From: Nafulsella turpanensis ZLM-10
GTDB lineage: Bacteria; Bacteroidota; Bacteroidia; Cytophagales; Cyclobacteriaceae
Assembly: GCF_000346615.1 (NCBI RefSeq)
Contig: NZ_ANNU01000025.1
Coordinates: 49,568 to 113,567, forward strand
Length of the DNA stretch: 64,000 nucleotides
Direction: 5' to 3'
In this document: positions 1-6,656 of the stretch, in pieces
Layout: the number at the start of each line of letters is the position of its first letter
How positions within the stretch are numbered: position 1 is the first letter of the stretch
Program-made: the position numbers and the translations under genes
The notes under the pieces: generated by a model
What the model was told of the DNA's origin: nothing
What the model saw: only the letters and a program-made list of their open reading frames with translations
Databases searched by the model: none

Positions 1-1685
1 TACAGGAAGCGCCTCCCCTCCTGCTGACACTCAAAAAGGTGTACCGCCAAAGCGATGATTCTTTTATCGGTTTACTTAACCGGCTTCGCCACAATAAGGT
101 ACAATCTGAAGATATTCGGCTGCTCCAAAGCTTTTACAGGCCCGACTTTAAAGGGGAACAGAAAAGAGGTTTTATTACCCTTACTACCCATAATTCACGG
201 GCAGACAAGATAAACCAGGAGGCCCTGCAGCAACTCCCTGGGAAGTTATACACCTTTAATGCCAAAACAGAAGGAGAATTCAGCGAAAATGCGCTGCCCG
301 CCGAGGAGAAGCTGCAACTAAAGGAAGGCGCTCAGATTCTTTTTATAAAAAATGATAAAGGAACTCCTCGGCGGTACTATAATGGAAAAATTGGCATCAT
401 TAGCAGCATTGAAGAAGGAGAAATACGGGTGAAGTTTCCAGAGGAGGAAGAAGAACTGATCGTGGAGGAGGAAAGCTGGCAAAATGTGCGATACAAATTT
501 AATAAGGAAACGGAACAGCTTGAAGAAGAAGTAAAAGGAACCTTCAGCCAGTTTCCTATCCGTCTTGCCTGGGCCATTACCATTCATAAAAGCCAGGGGC
601 TCACTTTTGAAAGAGCTGTCATCGATGCAAGCGAATCTTTTGCTCCGGGGCAGGTGTATGTGGCGCTAAGTCGCCTTACTTCTCTGGAAGGTCTGGTGTT
701 ATCCTCTCCCATCCAGCCTAATGCCATCCAGACAGATGAGCATGCGCTTAGCTTCACAAAATCAGAACTGGAAAAGGAGGAACTCCTGCAACAGCTCGAG
801 GAAGGAAGGCAGCAGTATGTTCATCATTTACTGCTTAACGCCTTTAACTGGGGGAAAATCAGCCAGCATATAGGGGATTTGAAGGAAAGCCTGGAAGATC
901 GGAAAATTCCTCTCAAGGAAGCCGCCCGGGCATTATTCGGACATCTCCAAAGCAGGGCTTTAGAACAGAAAAAAACAGCAGAGAAGTTTCACCTTCAACT
1001 CGAAAAAATGCTTCCGCTGGCGCGCCAGGATTCATACAGCAAGCTACAAGAAAGAGTAGCAGCTGCTGTTGCTTACTTTAAAGCGTCTGTTCTTAAAGAT
1101 TTGGAAGAACCTTTAGCATCTCATTTAGAAGACCTTAAAAAACAGGGAGGGAAAGGAAAAAAGTATCGTAAAGAGCTTATTGCCTTAACCTCTCTCCTTA
1201 AAAAGAAAAAGAGACAATTAGATCTAATCCTTCAAATTACGGATGGTCTGCAGAAAGGAACCGGAGCTGAGCATTTGTTACACCAAATACTCGAAAAGCA
1301 AAAAGAGGTATCAGAACAAGTAAAGGAAGAACAAACCAAACTGAATAAAAAGCAAAAACCAGTAAAAGGCGAAAGTCAGCGCCTTTCTTTGCAGCTTTTC
1401 AAGGAAGGGAAAACAGTGGAAGAAATTGCTTCTGAAAGAGGTCTGGTTCCCGGGACTATAGAAGGGCATTTGGCGGGCTTTGTTTCATCGGGAGAAATTA
1501 AGGTGGAAGAATTGGTGTCGGAAGAAAAATTAGAGGCGATTATACAGGTACTGGAAAAAGCTCCGGCAGAAACTTCGACCTCCGAAATTAAAGCCATGCT
1601 CGGAGAGGAATTTAGTTATGGTGATATTAAGGCGGTGCAGAATCACCTGGCGAAAGGTTTAACAGAAAGCGAAAAAGGATTATAA
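1..1685 (+). CDS. Pif1-like helicase, 3' part, with C-terminal HTH domain (5' end outside window)
   Basis: The reading frame is open to the left window edge (first full codon at position 3), so the GTG at 39 is internal and the N-terminal half with the Walker A motif is missing. Visible are a Pif1/RecD-type motif (VYRQSDDSF), an OB/SH3-like insert, and the final helicase block at residues about 170-215 from position 39 (AWAITIHKSQGLTF, then GQVYVALSRL), which is the classic UvrD_C_2/Pif1 ending. A long charged coiled region follows, then a C-terminal helix-turn-helix part (LFKEGKTVEEIASERGL) resembling the HTH_40 domain found at the end of RecQ-type helicases. It is likely an ATP-dependent 5'-3' DNA helicase for replication or repair; the exact substrate is not shown by sequence. 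A strong hairpin follows the stop codon. Confidence 0.85.
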   Translation, partial: QEAPPLLLTLKKVYRQSDDSFIGLLNRLRHNKVQSEDIRLLQSFYRPDFKGEQKRGFITLTTHNSRADKINQEALQQLPGKLYTFNAKTEGEFSENALPAEEKLQLKEGAQILFIKNDKGTPRRYYNGKIGIISSIEEGEIRVKFPEEEEELIVEEESWQNVRYKFNKETEQLEEEVKGTFSQFPIRLAWAITIHKSQGLTFERAVIDASESFAPGQVYVALSRLTSLEGLVLSSPIQPNAIQTDEHALSFTKSELEKEELLQQLEEGRQQYVHHLLLNAFNWGKISQHIGDLKESLEDRKIPLKEAARALFGHLQSRALEQKKTAEKFHLQLEKMLPLARQDSYSKLQERVAAAVAYFKASVLKDLEEPLASHLEDLKKQGGKGKKYRKELIALTSLLKKKKRQLDLILQITDGLQKGTGAEHLLHQILEKQKEVSEQVKEEQTKLNKKQKPVKGESQRLSLQLFKEGKTVEEIASERGLVPGTIEGHLAGFVSSGEIKVEELVSEEKLEAIIQVLEKAPAETSTSEIKAMLGEEFSYGDIKAVQNHLAKGLTESEKGL

Positions 1686-1700
1686 AGGCTATAAAAAGGA

Positions 1701-1728
1701 AATACCGGCAGTTCGCCCTGCCGGTATT
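1701..1728 (+). terminator. Hairpin terminator after the Pif1-like helicase gene
   Basis: AATACCGGCAG (1701-1711) pairs perfectly with CTGCCGGTATT (1718-1728) around a six-base loop, starting 16 bases after the stop codon. There is no strong T-run, so it may act as an intrinsic terminator or as an RNA 3' end stabiliser. Confidence 0.7.
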
Positions 1729-2081
1729 AAATCCTATGATTTTCAAACCCTAAAGATTACAATTGTACACCTTCAGTATGTTGGTTTGAAAAATAATTCA
1801 TGGGACTAGACATTGTACCTCCTTTCTTTAGCTGCAACATCGGCTTCTCTGAAAGAAACCGGATAACCCCTTGTCACCGTCTAGGAAAGGAAAATGGTGG
1901 TAAAAAAGTTCAGCTTCACCTCCATTATTCTTCATAATGAAATGATAGGAGAATCCGTAAAGGCAAGGAAGGGCTCTGGAAAAACAAACAATGTGCATTA
2001 TTTCTTATTCAGGTAAATATACTTTCGTCTGCTACTTTCCCGTATGGATATTCGAGTCCTTGTATTTTTAATTAACATTTC
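1729..2081. other. Intergenic region with no gene recognised
   Basis: About 350 bases between the helicase terminator and the VLRF1-like gene. I see no tRNA, no open frame with a recognisable product and no clean TAnnTTTG box. A small dyad (CATTAT...ATAATG around 1925-1941) is the only structure noticed. A leftward open frame crossing 1998-2435 is the antisense shadow of the next gene. Confidence 0.5.
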
Positions 2082-2840
2082 ATGAACCGCTTTGTACCAC
2101 AGGATCTGGCTATTCAGGTTGTCAGGAAGATAAAAGAGGATGGTCTGCCATATGTTTATGATTTCGAGAAGCATCGCTTGCTGCTCCAATCGGCCACAGC
2201 CGCTGGTGCGCAGGAAGAAGGGCCGGTTTTTCGTTTGCCGCTTACCCTCTCTTCCCATTCTATAGAAATAGGAGGCGGAGAAATGGAGGTAAAGCCTGAC
2301 GCAAAGTATATCATGCTCCTGATCCAATCCGGCCATTGTGCAATGGGCTTTTTTGAAGGAAAAAAGAACCTGGATCATAAGGTTTTTCGGGCATATATGG
2401 TGCGAAAGAAGCAGGGAAAAAGCCAAATCAAACACCTGAAAACAAAAGGGAAATCCCGCGCGGGTTCAAGAGTAAGATTAGCCGGAACAGTGGAGTTCTT
2501 TGAAAATATTAACGAACGCCTGCAGTCCTATTTTGATAATTTCCAAATTGATCGAATTGCTATCAGTTGCTCAAAAACCCTGCTTCCTTTTTTGTTTAAC
2601 TCAAAGGTTAACACTCCTTTCGAAAAAAATGATGAGCGCCTTTATCGTATTCCTCGGCATGTGCATGTGCCAAAGTATGAGGAAATGATGGAGGTCCAGA
2701 AATTTTTATCCAGAGGAGAATGGATTTATGAAGAAGCACATTTACCCCTTATTCACCAGCTTTTAGAGGAAGACGATAATGATAATACTGATGAAGAGGA
2801 GAATGAAATAAAGGGCAATGGGAATTTTAGCAGGGGGTAA
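2082..2840 (+). CDS. VLRF1-like (Vms1/ANKZF1-type) peptidyl-tRNA release factor candidate
   Basis: A 252-residue protein. Residues about 105-165 carry the hallmark of the VLRF1 domain: FRAYMVRKKQGKSQ, then about ten residues later a KSRAGSRVRL segment and FFENINERL. In eukaryotic Vms1/ANKZF1 the equivalent block reads RYTVRAKRGTAQ and ends in the catalytic GxxQ motif, which hydrolyses peptidyl-tRNA on stalled 60S subunits. The glutamine of GKSQ here would be the catalytic residue. The C-terminus is acidic (EEDDNDNTDEEENE). The protein is soluble with no signal peptide. The gene stands alone but is followed, after a hairpin, by rpsU. The family assignment rests on motif recall only; the alternative is another baeRF-type release-factor homologue. 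The role in ribosome rescue is inferred. Confidence 0.65.
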   Translation: MNRFVPQDLAIQVVRKIKEDGLPYVYDFEKHRLLLQSATAAGAQEEGPVFRLPLTLSSHSIEIGGGEMEVKPDAKYIMLLIQSGHCAMGFFEGKKNLDHKVFRAYMVRKKQGKSQIKHLKTKGKSRAGSRVRLAGTVEFFENINERLQSYFDNFQIDRIAISCSKTLLPFLFNSKVNTPFEKNDERLYRIPRHVHVPKYEEMMEVQKFLSRGEWIYEEAHLPLIHQLLEEDDNDNTDEEENEIKGNGNFSRG

Positions 2841-2882
2841 AATGGAAGCCTTCCTTTGGAAGAATGTAGCCTCTTCCATTTT
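2839..2882 (+). terminator. Hairpin after the VLRF1-like gene
   Basis: AAAATGGAAG (2839-2848, overlapping the stop codon) pairs with CTTCCATTTT (2873-2882). The loop itself can fold (CTTCC/GGAAG at 2850-2862). Probable terminator or attenuating structure between this gene and rpsU. Confidence 0.5.
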
Positions 2883-2951
2883 ATAAAAGCTTAGACCACA
2901 GGAGTTAATGAACTTTTGAGGAGGTTTTTCGTTATTAAAAACATAGAATTG

Positions 2952-2981
2952 TTGGTCTTAAGGATTAAATGAGTAAATTTG
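2952..2981 (+). promoter_or_regulatory. Bacteroidota-type promoter of rpsU
   Basis: TTG at 2952-2954, a 19-base spacer and TAAATTTG at 2974-2981 match the TTG-N19-21-TAnnTTTG pattern of the phylum's housekeeping sigma factor. Transcription would begin near 2988, leaving a leader of about 30 bases before the rpsU ATG. Confidence 0.7.
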
Positions 2982-3020
2982 CATTCCTGAAAGACAAACC
3001 TGAATCGAAACCTTAGGAAT

Positions 3021-3215
3021 ATGATTATCATAAAAGTAAAAGAAAACGAGTCAATCGACCGCGCACTCAAGCGCTACAAAAAGAAATACCAGCAAACCGG
3101 CACCCTTTCTGAAGTACGTGCCCGTACTTATTTCGAAAAGCCTTCCGTTACCCGCCGGACAGAAAGAATTAAAGCCGCCTATCGCCAGAAGATGCAGAGC
3201 GAAGAGCAGCAGTAA
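3021..3215 (+). CDS. rpsU: 30S ribosomal protein S21
   Basis: A 64-residue basic protein with the typical S21 layout: an N-terminal strand (MIIIKVKENESIDRALKRYK), a middle segment with the VRARTYFEKPS motif and a basic helical tail (RRTERIKAAYRQK). Length and start match the family. It sits in the small ribosomal subunit near the anti-Shine-Dalgarno sequence of 16S rRNA. It is monocistronic here, with its own promoter upstream and an intrinsic terminator directly downstream. Confidence 0.95.
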   Translation: MIIIKVKENESIDRALKRYKKKYQQTGTLSEVRARTYFEKPSVTRRTERIKAAYRQKMQSEEQQ

Positions 3216-3222
3216 AAATATT

Positions 3223-3246
3223 AAACCCGCATTAGCGGGTTTTTTT
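3223..3246 (+). terminator. Intrinsic terminator of rpsU
   Basis: AAACCCGC (3223-3230), loop ATTA, GCGGGTTT (3235-3242), continuing into a run of seven T. Classical Rho-independent terminator beginning seven bases after the rpsU stop codon. Confidence 0.9.
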
Positions 3247-3334
3247 ATGCCTTAAACTGTCCGGTTTAAATTTTAAAATGATCATGATAAAAGGCGTGAA
3301 GTAAAATTTTCCTGCCTTTTTCCCAATGCCTCTC

Positions 3335-3628
3335 CTATTCTTTCTCTTTCATTAATTCAATTGAAGCTTTGTTGATGCAATAACGTTTTCCGCTAGGCGT
3401 ATTTTTGTTCGGAAACAAATGGCCTAAATGAAGGCCACACGTTTTGCAAAGGAGTTGGATTCTTTCCCTACCATACGTTTGAAGTAGTTTCTTCTCCACA
3501 CTTTTTTCATAAGAATCCCAAAAGCTGGGGAACCCGGTACGGGAATCAAACTTTTTGTTTCTCTCAAATAATGGCAGCTTACAGGAAGAGCAGCAATAAA
3601 AGCCGTTGAGTAAATTCGTGTTTTCCAT
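3335..3628 (-). CDS. Short MsrB-like (SelR domain) methionine sulfoxide reductase
   Basis: A 97-residue SelR-domain protein. It has both zinc-binding CxxC pairs (CSSC at residues 13-16 and the later CKTC), a GFPSF motif in place of the usual GWPSF, LHLGHLF, and the catalytic cysteine in RYCIN near the C-terminus. It lacks the roughly 30-residue N-terminal segment (the TEPPFTGKY-type region) present in the neighbouring full-length MsrB. A stop codon lies two codons upstream of the ATG, so the short form is what the sequence encodes. It probably reduces methionine-R-sulfoxide, but the missing N-terminus and the W to F change make activity uncertain. It lies 94 bases downstream of msrB on the same strand and is probably co-transcribed. 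Confidence 0.8.
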   Translation of the reverse strand: MENTNLLNGFYCCSSCKLPLFERNKKFDSRTGFPSFWDSYEKSVEKKLLQTYGRERIQLLCKTCGLHLGHLFPNKNTPSGKRYCINKASIELMKEKE

Positions 3629-3722
3629 TTTTTAAAGGAGCAGAACAGTAGATAATAATTAACCTCAACTGCAGCCGTTGCATTCCGGAGGAGCATCCTT
3701 CAGGCTCATTTGCTCCGTTGGA

Positions 3723-4109
3723 TTACTTCTCCTCCCCGAGGGGCACAAAGTTTAGTGACACGGAGTTAACACAATGTCTGACATTCTTTTCAGTAAGATA
3801 TTCCCCCTCGAAAACATGTCCTAAGTGTCCTTTGCAGGTGGCACATACAATTTCTGTTCTGCGGCCATCTGCATCCGGCACTCTTTCCACAGCCCCTTCT
3901 ATTTCATCATCAAAGCTGGGCCAGCCACAATGAGAATTAAATTTGTCGGCTGACCGGTAGAGAGGTGCATTACATCTTTTGCAGGTATACAGCCCTTCTG
4001 CTTTATGGTTATTATACTTCCCGCTAAAGGGCATTTCGGTTCCCTTATAAACAATAACTCTTTCTTCTTCCTGGCTTAAAGGATTATAGTTGATTTGCTT
4101 TTCTTCCAT
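3723..4109 (-). CDS. msrB: Peptide-methionine (R)-S-oxide reductase
   Basis: A 128-residue protein with the complete MsrB/SelR layout: [18 protein letters not shown], two zinc CxxC pairs (CKRC, CATC), CGWPSF, GHLGHVF, and the catalytic cysteine in RHCVNS. It reduces protein methionine-R-sulfoxide using thioredoxin in the cytosol; no signal peptide is seen. It is first in a two-gene leftward unit with a shorter paralogue. A stable hairpin lies upstream of its start, between it and the DEAD-box helicase gene. Confidence 0.93.
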   Translation of the reverse strand: MEEKQINYNPLSQEEERVIVYKGTEMPFSGKYNNHKAEGLYTCKRCNAPLYRSADKFNSHCGWPSFDDEIEGAVERVPDADGRRTEIVCATCKGHLGHVFEGEYLTEKNVRHCVNSVSLNFVPLGEEK

Positions 4110-4146
4110 CGTAAAAAAAAGTTGGTGGTTAAACTTTATATATCAA

Positions 4147-4180
4147 CAAAGCTGCGGGAAGTTTAATTCCGGCAGCTTTG
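4147..4180 (-). terminator. Long hairpin between the DEAD-box gene and msrB
   Basis: CAAAGCTGC (4147-4155) pairs with GCAGCTTTG (4172-4180). After one mismatch a further GGAA/TTCC pairing closes a six-base loop (4161-4166). It lies about 170 bases after the helicase stop and 38 bases before the msrB ATG (both leftward), so it may terminate the helicase transcript or form a structured leader for msrB. Confidence 0.6.
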
Positions 4181-4348
4181 TCCACTCACTAAATAATCTT
4201 TTGATGAGGTAATGGCCATTACTGTTAAAAGAAAAATTAAGACAGCTAAGCGGAAGCACCTCATTTGATAAAGAGTTAAAAAAGAAACATGGTGTTACTT
4301 GTGTTGCAATTGTTACCTAAATTGCTTCATATACCAGTGTTACCAAAG

Positions 4349-5464
4349 TTACATATGTGTCTCCTTTATCTTTATTCCAAGGCTTTTTTCAATGTTCTGA
4401 AGGTTTTTTAGCTCCTTCGGATTTATTATGCTCAATGAAGTTCCTTTACGCCCTGCCCTGGCGGTTCGGCCGCTTCGATGGGTGTAATAGTCTATCTGTT
4501 CCGGAAGCTGGTAATGCACCACAAAGGAGAGGTTCGCAATATCAATTCCCCGGGCTGCCAAATCGGTAGCTACCAATATTCTTATGGTATGATTTTTAAA
4601 AGCCCGCATTACTTTGTCCCGCTCCTTCTGCAACAGATCTCCCTGAATGGCCCCGGCTGGGATATTCTTTGCTAGCAGTTGTTTGGCCAGGGTTTGAGCG
4701 GCAGCCTTTGTTTTACAAAAAATAACCCCTCTTTCTTCTTCCTGCTTTTTTAGAAAGCCCAGTAAAGCTTCCGTTTTATCCTTTTCCTCACTCAGTACAT
4801 AAAAATGTTCAATATTCTGGTTGACTACCTGGTTTTTGCTTAACTGAATCCGGTAGGCATCGCGCGACATATAATTATTGATAATGTTCCTGATTTCCGG
4901 TGGCATGGTGGCCGAAAATAACCAGGTGTACCTTTGACCTGCGGTTCTTTCCAGAATTTGATCCAGCTCCTTTTTAAATCCCATGCTTAGCATTTCATCT
5001 GCCTCATCCAGCACAACTGTTTTAACCTGTTTCAGGTCAATTGCTTTGCGCTCCAGAAGGTCCAGAAGCCGGCCCGGAGTGGCTACGACAATATGAGTAG
5101 GCCGCGCAAGAGCTCTTACCTGGTTTTCTATAGGTGCTCCCCCATACACGGCCTCTGTAAATATTTTAGGACCAAACTTGGTAAACCGAAACAGCTGTTT
5201 GGCAATTTGCTGCCCCAGCTCACGGGTGGGTGTTAAAATTAATGCCTGCACCTGCGGAATATCAGGGTCTACCTTTTGCAGAAGCGGAAGGCCAAAGGCC
5301 GCTGTTTTTCCTGTGCCTGTTTGTGCCTGAGCAATAAGGTCGGTTCCGTTTTCAAGTAAAAAGGGAATAGCCTGTACCTGGATTTCTGTGGGGCTAAAAA
5401 TATTGTTTTCCTTCAGTGCTTTTATAAAAGTATCTGCAATGCCAAGTTCTGAGAATGTTGCCAA
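4349..5464 (-). CDS. DEAD-box ATP-dependent RNA helicase (minimal core)
   Basis: A 371-residue helicase core. Q motif (FSPTEIQVQAIP), motif I AQTGTGKT (K53), Ia PTRELGQQ, II DEAD (153-156), III SAT, then the C-terminal RecA lobe with RGIDI and HRSGRTARAGR. The protein ends about 30 residues after motif VI, with no basic tail or RNA-binding extension, unlike RhlE or CsdA. The start is TTG: the frame has a stop 27 bases upstream and no ATG near the Q motif. A TAnnTTTG box lies about 26-33 bases upstream. It probably remodels RNA during ribosome assembly or mRNA decay; the specific role is not visible. Confidence 0.92.
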   Translation of the reverse strand: MATFSELGIADTFIKALKENNIFSPTEIQVQAIPFLLENGTDLIAQAQTGTGKTAAFGLPLLQKVDPDIPQVQALILTPTRELGQQIAKQLFRFTKFGPKIFTEAVYGGAPIENQVRALARPTHIVVATPGRLLDLLERKAIDLKQVKTVVLDEADEMLSMGFKKELDQILERTAGQRYTWLFSATMPPEIRNIINNYMSRDAYRIQLSKNQVVNQNIEHFYVLSEEKDKTEALLGFLKKQEEERGVIFCKTKAAAQTLAKQLLAKNIPAGAIQGDLLQKERDKVMRAFKNHTIRILVATDLAARGIDIANLSFVVHYQLPEQIDYYTHRSGRTARAGRKGTSLSIINPKELKNLQNIEKSLGIKIKETHM

Positions 5465-5489
5465 AATTGAGTAGGTTTTAATTTAACTG

Positions 5490-5497
5490 CAAAGATA
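5490..5497 (-). promoter_or_regulatory. -7 box for the DEAD-box helicase gene
   Basis: On the minus strand this reads TATCTTTG, an exact TAnnTTTG match, giving a leader of about 20 bases before the TTG start. No clear TTG is seen at the expected -33 position. Confidence 0.5.
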
Positions 5498-5733
5498 CAT
5501 GAAATAAGGATATGCACTTTAAGGTAATAATGGCACCAGGGAGAAGGAAGATCGAACTTTTCCTTTCCTTCCATTGGGAAAGAAAATTATGAAAGAAGAA
5601 AAAAAGAGGAGAAGCAAACTCCTTAGCAGTAAAGTCAGAAGGATTTGAAGAACCCTTCTGAAAAGAACTTTATGTCCTTACCGTTGGATAGTTAGCTTCT
5701 CCCTGAGGAGTTTTATTCTGGCATTTGGCTTCA

Positions 5734-6231
5734 TTAATGATGGTGACCACCTGGACCATGCACATGGCCGTGGCTCACCTCTTCGGCAGTGGCTTTTCTT
5801 ACATCAAGCACCTCCCCTGTAAAATGAAGCGTTTTACCAGCCAGCTGGTGGTTAAAGTCGATGGTTACCGTATCTTCTTTAACTTCAAGTAAAACCCCCT
5901 GCATCGGATTTCCTTCTCCATCCTGTAAGGGAATAACATTTCCTTCTACCAGCATATCTTCCTGGAGCTTTCCATCTATCACAAAAATATCTTTTGGAAG
6001 ATCAACAATCGCATCGGGGTCAGTTTCTCCATAGCCTTCTTCAGGCCGAACAGTAATATCATACTGGTCTCCGGGTTCTTTTCCTTTTAGCTGATCCTCA
6101 AATCCCGGGATCATCATGCCAACACCAGCCAGAAAAGTGAGTGGGGAATCATTGTTTGTTTTTTCAATTACTTCCCCTTCAATTTTCAGCTCATAAGATA
6201 CCGTAGCCACGGTGTGTTTATCAATTTTCAT
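5734..6231 (-). CDS. SlyD-like FKBP-type peptidyl-prolyl isomerase
   Basis: A 165-residue protein with an FKBP domain interrupted by an insert-in-flap domain, as in SlyD: YELKIEGEVIEKT, then GMMIPGFEDQLKGKEPGD, then DFNHQLAGKTLHF. The C-terminus is histidine-rich (HGHVHGPGGHHH), a short version of the metal-binding tail of E. coli SlyD, so it may bind nickel or other divalent metals. Cytosolic chaperone and prolyl isomerase. It stands alone, with a probable promoter upstream. Confidence 0.92.
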   Translation of the reverse strand: MKIDKHTVATVSYELKIEGEVIEKTNNDSPLTFLAGVGMMIPGFEDQLKGKEPGDQYDITVRPEEGYGETDPDAIVDLPKDIFVIDGKLQEDMLVEGNVIPLQDGEGNPMQGVLLEVKEDTVTIDFNHQLAGKTLHFTGEVLDVRKATAEEVSHGHVHGPGGHHH

Positions 6232-6252
6232 CTCTTAAAATTTATATTCATA

Positions 6253-6283
6253 CAAAGGAACAGAAATAAAAGTAGCAGGCCAA
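6253..6283 (-). promoter_or_regulatory. Probable promoter of the SlyD-like gene
   Basis: On the minus strand TTG (6283-6281), a 20-base spacer and TTCCTTTG (6260-6253) match the phylum promoter at all but one -7 position. The distance to the ATG is about 20 bases. Confidence 0.5.
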
Positions 6284-6656
6284 ATAAAAAGTTCAGACAG
6301 GCAGAGCCGCTGGTAGTTTCAATGGCTTTTTACCCATTTTCTCTCCAGTAGTACCTGTTAAGACTGTTTAACAATGGAAGGAAAACCTGTGGTATTCTTC
6401 CCCAGTCTGGGCAGGCAGGAAGGTCGCCATTGCCTTTTTTTGAAAGAAAATGAGAAAAATCTATTTTATTTATAACATTTCTCATTCAGGACCATTTATA
6501 CAAACAGAAGAAAGAGCAGTAGATCTGTTCGGTTTTCCCAGGAGAACAAGAATTTCGGCAAAAGGTAAGCCGGCAAAACATTATTAACTAAGAGGGAAAT
6601 TACTAATAGCCTGACAGTTAACTTTTTACTTTTTTAACCATATAAACATTTTTCAC
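6284..6656. other. Intergenic region upstream of the curlin-repeat gene
   Basis: About 370 bases. It must hold the control region of the curlin-repeat gene, but I find no exact TAnnTTTG box. The last 100 bases are AT-rich with T-runs. No gene, tRNA or repeat array was recognised. Confidence 0.4.

Noticed and set aside
1998..2435. 145-codon minus-strand open frame
   Set aside because: It lies antisense to the VLRF1-like gene and has no recognisable domain; shadow frame.
3629..3722. Fourteen-codon minus-strand frame MSLKDAPPECNGCS between the two msrB genes
   Set aside because: Very short. The CxxC-like ending is tempting given the zinc proteins around it, but nothing else supports translation, and the stretch also forms a GGAGCA/TGCTCC dyad.
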